Below, in pieces: positions 36,133 through 44,196 of a stretch of DNA of 62,360 nucleotides. The stretch's first letter is position 1. The number at the start of each line of letters is the position of its first letter. The notes under the pieces were generated by a model. That model saw only the letters and a list, made by a program, of their open reading frames with translations. It did not search any database and was not told the DNA's origin. The DNA lies in the NCBI GenBank assembly GCA_023380915.1, contig JAMCSM010000172.1, positions 1 through 62,360 on the forward strand. The letters run 5' to 3'. Source of the stretch: Actinomycetota bacterium. GTDB lineage: Bacteria > Actinomycetota > Humimicrobiia > Humimicrobiales > Humimicrobiaceae. The position numbers and the translations under genes are program-made.

Positions 36133-37461
36133 TCATAAATCTTTTTTTAATATTTTCTCCTGCCAAGTCTTAATTGTATTTTCAGTTATATCATCGGCAT
36201 TAAATACCATAAATATTTTTCTAATAATTTCATTTGCAATCTCTAACCAATTTATTTTTAAATCTATAAATGAAATTTTCTTTTTTATCAAAATATTTTT
36301 TTCTTTAGAGATATAATAATCCTGCCATATATCTAATGTCGGATTCGTGGTATAAATTTGTCTTCCGAGAAGATTTTTTAAAGTAATTTCTAATGCTAAG
36401 TCACTTTCCTCACTTATTTCAGCATAAAAGCGCTTAAGAAAAAAAAGTATTTCAGTAACATATCTAATGGTTCTTATAAATTCTAAAACAGGTTTATCAT
36501 TAATATTAATTAATTTAGTGTCTTCAACAAAAGCTCTTTGCCATATAAATAATCCACTAAAATATGCTCTATATCCCTCAATGAATTCTTCCCAAGTTGT
36601 GAATGATTGTCTCCCTTTAATAAAATTTGAAGCGTTTCCATTATGATCAGTATGTGGTAAATTCCAACCTAATAAATTAACTTCAGATTTCTTTATTAAA
36701 TCATCTATTTGTTTTGGTACTTCAAACCTTTCTGCGGTATAAGCTGATGGATAAGAAATAAATTGCCAATATCCGTAATTATTTATTTCTTTTCCAATCC
36801 TATCCTTTAAAAATTCAAGACCTTCCGAAATTTCATCCTCTATTTTTTTAAGAGCTTCTTCTTCTAGTATTATCGGTGATTGGCCTTTTATTAACAATTC
36901 TATATTTTTTAAAAGTTTATCTCCACTTTTCAACATTGCTCTTTGTATTAGGTCATGCATTTCATAAGAGGAAGATACAGATTCACTATTTGCCTTTTCA
37001 GTTCTTATATAAACTTCACCACGTTTTAAAATTTTATTTTGTAGACAATCAAAATCTTTTTTACATATTATAGGTATTTGGTTAAATTCAGGAACAATAA
37101 TAACAATACTTCTTTTACCAGTATAAATTAATTTTTGAAAAATAATTTTATAAACTTGGCAAGTAAATTTTGGGTCCGAATATTCATATAATAAGTCATT
37201 AACCTTTGTTTGATCAAAAGAATCAAAACTTTGTTCCCCTAAACCAATAAATTCATAATCTGAATCTCTTACTCCAAAAATAATTACTCCACCATCCTGT
37301 GTATTACCCATAGCCAAAATATCTTTAATAATTTTTATCTTTTCTGTTTTTGAAGAGAAATTCCAATCTAAATCTTCTTTAAAATCAATATTCTTTGTTT
37401 CTGTTTTTAAATTTAGAAAATCAATAATTTCTTCTTCAGATAAATTATTATTAATTTGCAT
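36133..37461 (-). CDS. AlbA_2 (Schlafen-like) domain protein
   Basis: A 442-residue protein with an N-terminal AlbA_2-type domain: ETKNIDFKEDLDW, IIKDILAMGNTQDGGVIIFGV near 48-64, and KRGEVYIRTEKAN near 147-160. The remainder (about 190-442) is helical and unassigned. AlbA_2 proteins are thought to bind nucleic acid and often accompany restriction or other defence genes. It is first in the operon, 28 bp before the chosen mod start, so it may regulate or add to the type III system. No ribosome binding site is evident before the ATG. Confidence 0.8.
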   Translation of the reverse strand: MQINNNLSEEEIIDFLNLKTETKNIDFKEDLDWNFSSKTEKIKIIKDILAMGNTQDGGVIIFGVRDSDYEFIGLGEQSFDSFDQTKVNDLLYEYSDPKFTCQVYKIIFQKLIYTGKRSIVIIVPEFNQIPIICKKDFDCLQNKILKRGEVYIRTEKANSESVSSSYEMHDLIQRAMLKSGDKLLKNIELLIKGQSPIILEEEALKKIEDEISEGLEFLKDRIGKEINNYGYWQFISYPSAYTAERFEVPKQIDDLIKKSEVNLLGWNLPHTDHNGNASNFIKGRQSFTTWEEFIEGYRAYFSGLFIWQRAFVEDTKLININDKPVLEFIRTIRYVTEILFFLKRFYAEISEESDLALEITLKNLLGRQIYTTNPTLDIWQDYYISKEKNILIKKKISFIDLKINWLEIANEIIRKIFMVFNADDITENTIKTWQEKILKKDL

Positions 37462-37490
37462 ATTAATTTTTTATTTCATATTGATGTTTT

Positions 37491-37658
37491 TTATTTATTA
37501 AAACTTATAAAAAAGCTCATTAAGTTGAGATTTTTAACAATTGTAACTAATCCATCAATTTTATCTTGTTTTATTTTAATATTCTGATAATTAAAAGAAG
37601 GTTTTTGTCTATCTTCAATAAATAATTTATTTTTTTGAAAAAAACTATTAGCAATATT
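37491..37658 (-). pseudogene. Coding-like remnant upstream of the defence operon
   Basis: An open frame of about 55 codons without a start codon reads FIEDRQKPSFNYQNIKIKQD and then KIDGLVTIVKNLNLMSFF to a TAA at 37491-37493. Its composition looks coding, but it has no recognised family. It probably represents the end of a lost gene. The remaining gap 37462-37746 shows nothing else. Confidence 0.25.
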
Positions 37659-37746
37659 CTATTACACTAGAAATAATTTTTATTTTTTAAACAACATTGA
37701 ATTGATAATTGCATGAGTACAATTTTTATCAAAATTAATTCCTGAT

Positions 37747-37989
37747 TTATTTTATTATTTCTCTTAATATTACATAAGCCAATTGTAAAACAAAACCAAT
37801 AATTAAAATGCAAATACCAAGTTTCCCAACTATTTTATCTCTTTTTAAACTTTTTGCTAAATCTGCATTTGAACCCCAATATGTACCGCTAATTTTATCT
37901 ATTTCCTTATCTGATTTTATGACGGTTTTCCCTAATAAAATCGAACCAATCAAATTAAAAAATAATCCAACTATTGAAACCCAAATCAT
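37747..37989 (-). CDS. Small membrane protein of unknown function
   Basis: An 80-residue protein with two hydrophobic helices (about 2-20 and 56-74) separated by a polar loop with GTYWGSNADLAKSLKRD. Its ATG overlaps the stop of the preceding gene (ATGA), so translation is coupled and the two proteins probably act together. No family recognised. Confidence 0.6.
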   Translation of the reverse strand: MIWVSIVGLFFNLIGSILLGKTVIKSDKEIDKISGTYWGSNADLAKSLKRDKIVGKLGICILIIGFVLQLAYVILREIIK

Positions 37990-38237
37990 TCAACATCCTC
38001 TTTAATTCCAATTAACTTAAAAATCGGTAAGTTATTTTCAGTTGTTGATATTAAAACGTTTACTTTGTTGCAACTCGGACAAATTATATACATTGTGCTA
38101 TTTTTAATACTCATCCTTTTCTCAAAATCAGGATCAGTAATTAAACCAAAAGTACCTGGACCTAATTCCCCTAAATATGCGATAATTGCACTGCATTTAC
38201 TATTTCTACATTTCATCGCAAATATTTTTTCTTTCAT
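37986..38237 (-). CDS. Small zinc-ribbon-like protein of unknown function
   Basis: An 83-residue protein with two Cys pairs, CRNSKC near 10-15 and CPSC near 53-56, likely binding one zinc. A strong AAAGGAGGCGG lies before the ATG, supporting a real gene. It overlaps the following membrane-protein gene by four bases. I do not recognise it; the pair sits between a defence operon and toxin-antitoxin genes. Confidence 0.65.
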   Translation of the reverse strand: MKEKIFAMKCRNSKCSAIIAYLGELGPGTFGLITDPDFEKRMSIKNSTMYIICPSCNKVNVLISTTENNLPIFKLIGIKEDVE

Positions 38238-38672
38238 TTTCCGCCTCCTTTAATTCATATACTATTGTTATAGAGCTAAATTTAAAAGATAGATTATTCT
38301 GTGTAACCATTAAGTGCATATTTTATGATCTACTTAAAATTCAATTAAACATTTTTAAAAATCATATTTATATTTAAATATAATTTTAAGTTTTTCAAGC
38401 AACATTAAATTCATATTATACAACTATATTAAAAACTATCAAAAATAATGGCGGGAAATTTATTAAATTATTAAGCAGCAATAAATACGTTCGTATACGA
38501 CTAGGGTATTAATACGTTGTAATATTAACTCCGCAAATATGTTTAATTTATTGGATTAAACTTTGGTTTATTTAAATTGAATAAATATTTCAAGGGGTAT
38601 ATATATTAATTTTATTGCAGAGAAAAATAGTTTTATTCTGGAGCATCGGAATTTGATATAACTGCTCAAAAT
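38238..38672. other. Gene-free stretch
   Basis: 435 AT-rich bases. I see no convincing gene, only short AT inverted repeats and a CGTATACG palindrome near 38490-38500. A frame on the minus strand near 38600-38655 looks weakly coding but cannot be named. Confidence 0.4.
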
Positions 38673-38912
38673 TTATAAGTTATGGATTAAACTTTCTTTG
38701 TCAATTTCCAGATAATTGGCAACTTCATTTAAAATACCATTCAATGTTCCAGTTTTTAAATTCTTGTGTTTGGGTACAGTTATATGATGTTGATTTCCCT
38801 TAATAATTGATGTGAGTCTGATATGGCTTCCAGTTTGTCTTGTTATGGAATAACCATAAATTTTTAATAATTTAATTAAACTTTCATAGTTAACATCTTT
38901 AGGTATTTTCAT
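38673..38912 (-). CDS. HicA-like toxin (mRNA interferase family)
   Basis: A 79-residue protein of the HicA/YcfA fold: KLLKIYGYSITRQTGSHIRLT near 15-35 with the catalytic His in GSH, and HHITVPKHKNLKTGTLNGIL. HicA toxins cleave mRNA on the ribosome. It overlaps the preceding antitoxin-like gene by four bases (ATGA), so expression is coupled with the antitoxin first. Confidence 0.85.
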   Translation of the reverse strand: MKIPKDVNYESLIKLLKIYGYSITRQTGSHIRLTSIIKGNQHHITVPKHKNLKTGTLNGILNEVANYLEIDKESLIHNL

Positions 38913-39115
38913 ACTGCTATTAATTCATCTTTAACTAAATGCAGTCTTATTATCTTTGGTGTATCTTCTTTATCAAAATGACACAAAACTGCATCTTTGA
39001 CAGCTTCTTTTAATGTTTTCATATCTTCAGCTTCAGTAAATATTGAATATCCTAAAGCTTTCGCTTCATATCCGCCTTCTGCAGATTCTTCAACAATAAA
39101 TATTATCTCATTCAT
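38909..39115 (-). CDS. HicB-like antitoxin of the short (2-oxoisovalerate dehydrogenase-annotated) type
   Basis: A 68-residue protein MNEIIFIVEESAEGGYEAKA and on to LVKDELIAV. This partial RNase H-like HicB fold is often mis-annotated as 2-oxoisovalerate dehydrogenase. It pairs with the HicA-like gene that follows and should neutralise it. It lacks a separate DNA-binding domain. Confidence 0.78.
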   Translation of the reverse strand: MNEIIFIVEESAEGGYEAKALGYSIFTEAEDMKTLKEAVKDAVLCHFDKEDTPKIIRLHLVKDELIAV

Positions 39116-39172
39116 GATATATGTTTCCTTTAAAGAATATTAATTTTTAATTTAAATATACCGATTATTATA

Positions 39173-39382
39173 TTACTTCTCATTAATTTCGGCATCTCTT
39201 ATAATTTTAATATATTTTTCATCAAATGATATTTTTGATTTCAAAGCCATAAATTCTTTCAGTTTTTTAAACCTGACAGCATCTTTTATTGCATACTCCA
39301 CTGCTCTTGATCTGTTGGTAGTGTTATATAGCACCCTGGGTTCCTTAATAATTTCTTCCGAAATATTTTTATTTGTTCTCAT
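39173..39382 (-). CDS. VapB-like antitoxin without an adjacent toxin
   Basis: A 69-residue protein with NRSRAVEYAIKDAVRFKKLKEFMALKSKISF, the pattern of DUF2191/VapB antitoxins (ribbon-helix-helix N-terminus, toxin-binding tail). AGGTGAAAT precedes the ATG. No VapC PIN-domain gene follows; the next gene is the HicB-like antitoxin. It may be an orphan left after toxin loss. Confidence 0.65.
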   Translation of the reverse strand: MRTNKNISEEIIKEPRVLYNTTNRSRAVEYAIKDAVRFKKLKEFMALKSKISFDEKYIKIIRDAEINEK

Positions 39383-39552
39383 ATTATTTCACCTGCATCC
39401 AATTTTACATAAAATATTTATGTAAATCTATCTGATAATTATTATTATCTTTTAAAAATATTATAGAAGTTATCAGAAAGTTTTAAGCGTATTATCTTCC
39501 AGAATTTTTTCAACCTCTTCATATCCTGCTGGAAATGCGAAATTATTTAATT

Positions 39553-39986
39553 TTATTTTAGCTCAGAAGTGCAATTTGGGCACTTGGTAGCATTGATATT
39601 TATGGTTGTAAAACAATAAGGGCACTGTTTGGTTGTGGGAGCTTCCTTTTTCCTAAAAGAATTCACCGCTTTTATTATAAAGAAAAGCACAACAGAAATT
39701 ATTAAAAAAGTGATGATTGTATTTATAAAAAATCCATAATTTAAGGTTACAGCTCCAGCCTGTTTTGCTGCAGCAAGTGAAAGATACGGACCAGGGGTAC
39801 TTCCTTCCTTCAATACCACAAAAAGATTGGAAAAATCAACTTTGCGAAGCGCCAAGCCAATTGGAGGCATGATAATATCATTGACTATGGAATTTACAAT
39901 AGCGCTAAAGAGACACCGATGATTACACCAATAGCAAGATCTACAACATTACCCCTCATTATAAAATTTTTAAATTCTTTCCACAT
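39553..39986 (-). pseudogene. mscL: Large-conductance mechanosensitive channel gene with a frameshift
   Basis: From ATG 39984-39986 the frame reads [20 protein letters not shown], then [14 protein letters not shown]. One extra base would restore [17 protein letters not shown] and the rest of MscL, which is open to 39553: [23 protein letters not shown] (second helix) and a C-terminal zinc ribbon CPYC/CPNC found in some MscL proteins. So the gene appears disabled by a single-base deletion near codon 28, unless it is a sequencing error. MscL releases solutes on osmotic downshock. Confidence 0.88.
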
Positions 39987-40038
39987 ACCTAACCTCTGCA
40001 TTCTTAAATTCCATTACCAGCAAAAACAATAATAATTT

Positions 40039-40278
40039 TTATGAAGCAATAGGTATTTGGGTTTTTTTACCTGAAGATTTATCGATAAAAATTATTTTAT
40101 TACTTTTCCCTATTCTTAACTGTTTATTTGCATTTAAAAATTCTATTCCATAAATTTTCCCCTCAGAAGAAATATCAACATTTAATTCGTCACTTATTTT
40201 GACCGTCTTTACCTTAACTGTTTTATTTCGTATTTTTATATATGCTATATTATATTTTTTATCATAGCTTATTTCCAT
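40039..40278 (-). CDS. DUF2283 family protein
   Basis: A 79-residue protein beginning MEISYDKKYNIAYIKIR, with VDISSEGKIYGIEFLNA in the middle, diagnostic of DUF2283. The function is unknown; members are often close to toxin-antitoxin genes. The longer frame to 40299 is possible, but AGGAGG lies four bases before the ATG at 40276-40278, which decides the start. Confidence 0.82.
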   Translation of the reverse strand: MEISYDKKYNIAYIKIRNKTVKVKTVKISDELNVDISSEGKIYGIEFLNANKQLRIGKSNKIIFIDKSSGKKTQIPIAS

Positions 40279-40335
40279 TTTTCCTCCTGTGTCATTCAAA
40301 AGTATTTTACAATAACAGTTAAAATAATTAAATCA

Positions 40336-40368
40336 TGAGGCGCATATTTAATAATTTTACGCGCCTCA
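40336..40368 (-). terminator. Hairpin downstream of the 3D-domain gene
   Basis: A perfect 8-bp GC-rich stem TGAGGCGC/GCGCCTCA (40336-40343 with 40361-40368) 64 bases after the 3D-gene stop. On the minus strand it is followed by TGATTTAATTATTTTAA, a weak U-tract. Probable terminator. Confidence 0.55.
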
Positions 40369-40432
40369 ATAAACAGTTATATGATATAAAGCCACGATTA
40401 ACTTTATATGTTTTTTTTAGATTTTTATTTCT

Positions 40433-40948
40433 TTAATTCTTATTTGAAAAATCTCCGGCAACTTCGGTTTTGTCCGTAATAATTCTTAACCAGATATTCT
40501 GCCTTCCAAATGATTTTGCTTCTGCTTTGGAATTAAAATAAATATCTACCCTGTTTCCTTTGATTTTTCCTCCCGTATCTTCAGCAATAAATTTGCCGAG
40601 ATCCTTGATTTCCACTACAGTCCCAAGTGGAATTATTTTGGGGTCAACTGCAATTATGCCTTCATAAACTTCCTTTCCGGTTGCAGTCTTTGTGTCTGTG
40701 CCTTGTGTGGAATCATTTGCACTGTATCCTGTTGCTATGAAGTAGTACCATTCCACAATTTTTGTTTCTGTCTTGTTTACTATTACAGGTTCCTGTTTGA
40801 TAATCACCTTTTCCTCAGCCGCGATGTTTCCTGTAATAATTTTCTTAATATTGTCCGCGTATTTAACGTAGGACCAAACCGCTGCGAAAGCAACGGCGAT
40901 TATTAATGTCCAGAAAAGAACATTAATAATAATATTATACTTCCTCAA
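40433..40948 (-). CDS. 3D-domain cell-wall protein
   Basis: A 171-residue protein with a single N-terminal membrane helix (about 7-28) and a C-terminal 3D domain: FIATGYSANDSTQGTDTKTATG, IIAVDPKIIPLGTVVEI, and EDTGGKIKGNRVDIYF with the three conserved Asp residues. 3D domains are the double-psi barrel catalytic part of lytic transglycosylase-like enzymes (RpfB, YuiC), so it probably acts on peptidoglycan outside the membrane. Start is TTG with AAAGG six bases upstream. Divergent from lexA across 457 bp. Confidence 0.9.
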   Translation of the reverse strand: MRKYNIIINVLFWTLIIAVAFAAVWSYVKYADNIKKIITGNIAAEEKVIIKQEPVIVNKTETKIVEWYYFIATGYSANDSTQGTDTKTATGKEVYEGIIAVDPKIIPLGTVVEIKDLGKFIAEDTGGKIKGNRVDIYFNSKAEAKSFGRQNIWLRIITDKTEVAGDFSNKN

Positions 40949-41189
40949 TCTGTACCTTTCTCTACTTTTTCGCTTGAATCAATTCTGTAAATATTTAACT
41001 GTAAGAACATTTCAAGCCGCCCCTATCCTAAGAGTACTTTTCAGGGACCAAATTTTCTGTAATTTATTAATCTTAAGATTAATAAATATATGAATAATTG
41101 AAGATAATTATTCATCAAATCAGAAATTCCGTTAGATTATAGAGATAAAATATTAAAAATCAACCCTAAAAAATTTTTATGAATAAATC

Positions 41190-41220
41190 ACTATACAAAT
41201 GTATAGTAAAATAGTATAAT
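41190..41220 (+). promoter_or_regulatory. Perfect palindrome over the -35 of a lexA promoter
   Basis: ACTATACA-AA-TGTATAGT (41190-41207) is an 8+8 bp perfect inverted repeat. TATACA within it (41192-41197) lies 17 bases before a perfect TATAAT (41215-41220). A repressor bound here would block this promoter; LexA itself is the obvious candidate, which would make this a lineage-specific SOS box. The leader to lexA would be about 180 bases. The rest of 40949-41405 shows nothing else clear. Confidence 0.6.
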
Positions 41221-41405
41221 CAGGACATAAAAGCTAAAATATTTTTTAAAGCACATACATTAAAGATGCCGTTAAAAACTTGTAAAAAATTAGTACAAAT
41301 ATAAAAAATTGCCTGATTTTTATAATTTATGTAAATTATCAAATAATTATTTATCATTTTGTATATTAGCATAATGACATATAATTGTAAATAAATAATT
41401 TAAAA

Positions 41406-42053
41406 ATGGTAAAAAAAGAAAACTTAACCCAAAGCCAGTCCGATGTTTTAAAGAAAATTTATGAATTTATTGCTGATAATGGCTATTCCCCTTCTATAAG
41501 AAACATTGCGGAAATTCTTGGTTTTTCTTCACCAAAAGCAGTAAGCGATCATATATTAATCCTTGAAAGAAAGGGATACATTCTGAAAAGTTCCCTGGCA
41601 AGGTCTATAAGACTTACTGAAAAATCATTATGGTATCTTGGAGTGCCAAATCCTTTACCGGAAAACAATATTGATTATCTGCCTCTACTTGGAAGCATTG
41701 CTGCAGGAAAACCGGTATTTGCCGAAGAAAACATCCAGGAATATGTTCCTGTATCAAGCCAGATAATGGGAAAAACAAAGGGACAGTTTCTTTTAAAAGT
41801 GAAGGGAGACAGCATGTCGGGAGATCACATTGTTGACGGAGATACTCTTGTGGTAAAAATCCAAAATTCTGTAGAAAATGGAGATATAGTTGTTGCGCTT
41901 GTTGATAATGAAGCAGTGGTAAAAAGATATTACAGACGCGAGGATGGTGCAGTTGAACTGAGATCTTCAAATCCATTGTATGAGCCAATAGTCGTAAAGG
42001 AAGGCCTGCAGATACAAGGCAGAGTAATAGCCATTTACAGAAATATTTTTTAA
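41406..42053 (+). CDS. lexA: LexA repressor
   Basis: A 215-residue LexA. N-terminal winged helix (about 10-70) with IRNIAEILGFSSPKAVSDHI as the helix-turn-helix; self-cleavage site Ala100-Gly101 in GSIAAGKPVF; catalytic Ser136 in GDSM and Lys173 in AVVKRYY. It represses SOS genes and cleaves itself when RecA filaments form. dinB follows directly, as in many SOS operons. No ribosome binding site is evident before the ATG. Confidence 0.96.
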   Translation: MVKKENLTQSQSDVLKKIYEFIADNGYSPSIRNIAEILGFSSPKAVSDHILILERKGYILKSSLARSIRLTEKSLWYLGVPNPLPENNIDYLPLLGSIAAGKPVFAEENIQEYVPVSSQIMGKTKGQFLLKVKGDSMSGDHIVDGDTLVVKIQNSVENGDIVVALVDNEAVVKRYYRREDGAVELRSSNPLYEPIVVKEGLQIQGRVIAIYRNIF

Positions 42054-42123
42054 AAAGTCTTAAAAACATCTGACTTAACCTGTGGGGTCAAAAATCAGGT
42101 TTGATTGCAAAGGCGGCTTTATC

Positions 42124-43299
42124 ATGGAAAATTTAAGAAGAATAATTCATATTGACATGGATGCCTTCTTTGCTCAAATCGAACAAAGAGATAACCCTCA
42201 GTATAAAAACAAGCCGTTAGTAGTTGGAGGACCATTAAACAGAGGTGTTGTATCTACAGCATCTTATGAAGCAAGAAGATATGGCCTTTATTCAGGAATG
42301 CCTCTTTATAAAGCCAGGAAGCTGTGTCCTGATGGAATTTATGTTCCTGTGGATATGGAAAAATATCTTTATGAATCAAGAAAGATAAGAGATATATTCT
42401 GCAGGTTTACCCCGCTTGTTGAGCCTGTGGGGTGCGATGAAGCTTTTCTTGATGTGACAGGATGCGAAAAACTCTTTGGTGATGCTGTTGAAATAGCAAG
42501 AAAAATAAAGGGAGTAATCTATGAAAAGACAAATCTTACATCATCGGCAGGTATAGGGCACAACAAGTTTTTTGCAAAACTTGCTTCAAATCTGGGCAAG
42601 CCAAATGGACTTACAAAGCTTGAAAATACACCTGATATTATAAAAAGGATTAGGCTTTTACCGGTTTCAAGCATATGGGGTGTTGGAAGAGTAACTGAAG
42701 AAAATCTTGCCGGCATGGGAATTAAGACCATTGGAAAACTTGCCGACATCCCTCTTGAAGTTCTAAGGCTAAAATTCGGAGAGATGGGAGAGTTTATGCA
42801 CAAGATGGCAAACGGCATTGATAACCGTGAAGTTATTCCTTTCAGTGAACCCAAGTCAATAGGAAGAGAAACAACCCTTAACGAAGACACATCTGAGAGC
42901 GGCAAACTAAAATCCATTCTTTTAATGCTTTCCCAAAAAATATCATCAAATCTTGTTCGCGAAGGATACAGGGGAAAAACTGTAACTTTAAAAATAAGAT
43001 ATTCTGATTTTAAAGGCAGCTCTGCCAGAGTTACTTTGAGCAAATATACCGACAGTATTTTTGAGATATACAGGATATCCTTTTTTCTTCTTGGCAAATT
43101 TGATCTCATCAGAAAAAAAGTAAGGATGATAGGAATTTCAGTTTCCGGTCTTAAACCTTATTATCTGATTAAAAATACTCTTTTTGATCAAAAAGACAAG
43201 GGCGCAGATATTACAAAAGCAATAACTGAAATTAACAGTAAATTTGGAAGCGGCAAGGTCAGTATTGCAGAAACAGCTCAAAAATTTAATAAATCCTGA
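42124..43299 (+). CDS. dinB: DNA polymerase IV (Y family)
   Basis: A 391-residue Y-family polymerase: IIHIDMDAFFAQIEQRDNP near the start supplies the first metal-binding Asp, PVGCDEAFLDVTG the catalytic Asp-Glu, then SAGIGHNKFFAKLASNLGKP and the little-finger domain. It performs translesion synthesis and is typically SOS-induced. A longer frame opens at GTG 42082, but MENLRRIIHID with AAGGCGG upstream is the usual start. It lies 70 bp after lexA and is probably co-transcribed. Confidence 0.95.
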   Translation: MENLRRIIHIDMDAFFAQIEQRDNPQYKNKPLVVGGPLNRGVVSTASYEARRYGLYSGMPLYKARKLCPDGIYVPVDMEKYLYESRKIRDIFCRFTPLVEPVGCDEAFLDVTGCEKLFGDAVEIARKIKGVIYEKTNLTSSAGIGHNKFFAKLASNLGKPNGLTKLENTPDIIKRIRLLPVSSIWGVGRVTEENLAGMGIKTIGKLADIPLEVLRLKFGEMGEFMHKMANGIDNREVIPFSEPKSIGRETTLNEDTSESGKLKSILLMLSQKISSNLVREGYRGKTVTLKIRYSDFKGSSARVTLSKYTDSIFEIYRISFFLLGKFDLIRKKVRMIGISVSGLKPYYLIKNTLFDQKDKGADITKAITEINSKFGSGKVSIAETAQKFNKS

Positions 43300-43420
43300 A
43301 CTGACAAGTGACATGAGAAAATAATTTTTAATAATAATTACATAAATTTCTGATTTTATGCTGATTTTGTGTAAAATTAAAGGAAACATAGTATTACTGA
43401 TCAGGCCAAGGTAAAACAAT

Positions 43421-44191
43421 ATGAGTCCTGTAAATATTTCTAAAATTTATATTGGTACTTCAGGCTGGAGTTATGATGAATGGAACGGTATTTTTTATCC
43501 TGAAGATTTAAAAAGAAGCAACTGGTTTTCATATTATTCAAAGCATTTTAGGACAGTAGAAATAAACAACAGTTTTTATCATCTTCCTAAAAGACAAACC
43601 TTTGAAAATTGGGCAGAAAAAACTCCGGATGATTTTTTATTTTCAGTTAAAGCATCAAGATATATAACGCATATAAAAAGGCTGCTTGACTGTTCTGAAG
43701 CGCTTGACAGACTTTTTAAGGCAGCAGAAGGTCTTGGCAGGAAACTGGGCATATTCCTGTTTCAGCTTCCGCCAAATATGAAATTTAATATTGAAAGACT
43801 TAATAATTTTTTTAAAATACTTAGGGATATTTACACAAATTATGCAAATAATGCAAATAATAATGCCTTGTGTGCTTTTGAATTCAGGGAAGAAAGCTGG
43901 TTCTGTGAGTCAACTTATGATTTATTAAATGAATATAAACATGGAATTGTAATTTCAGATTCTCCATGTTTCCCATATCATGAATTAATTACAGGTAATT
44001 TTTGTTATATAAGAATGCATGGAAGCAGCAATCTTTATTCATCAAGCTATTCTGAAGAAGAATTAAAAAAAGCTGCCGGTATTATAAATAAAAATAAAAC
44101 AAAAAATATTTCATCTTATGTATATTTTAATAACGATGTTCACGGATATGCCATAGACAATGCAAAAACTTTAATAAGAATGGTTTCCTGA
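43421..44191 (+). CDS. DUF72 family protein (YecE-like)
   Basis: A 256-residue TIM-barrel-like DUF72 protein: IYIGTSGWSYDEWNGIFYP, TVEINNSFYHLPKRQTFENW, and FLFSVKASRYITHIKRL are the family hallmarks. Biochemical function is unknown; DUF72 genes often occur near DNA-repair genes, as here after dinB. AAGGT lies before the ATG. It converges with dhaK, with only 5 bp between the genes. Confidence 0.9.
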   Translation: MSPVNISKIYIGTSGWSYDEWNGIFYPEDLKRSNWFSYYSKHFRTVEINNSFYHLPKRQTFENWAEKTPDDFLFSVKASRYITHIKRLLDCSEALDRLFKAAEGLGRKLGIFLFQLPPNMKFNIERLNNFFKILRDIYTNYANNANNNALCAFEFREESWFCESTYDLLNEYKHGIVISDSPCFPYHELITGNFCYIRMHGSSNLYSSSYSEEELKKAAGIINKNKTKNISSYVYFNNDVHGYAIDNAKTLIRMVS

Positions 44192-44196
44192 TTTGC

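Noticed and set aside
39473..39545. Coding-like tail AFPAGYEEVEKILEDNTLKTF on the minus strand after mscL
   Set aside because: Only about 24 codons, no start and no family; too little to call, possibly a gene remnant.
41614..42069. 151-aa frame antisense to lexA
   Set aside because: Shadow of lexA; composition rich in Leu, Gln and Cys, no ribosome binding site.
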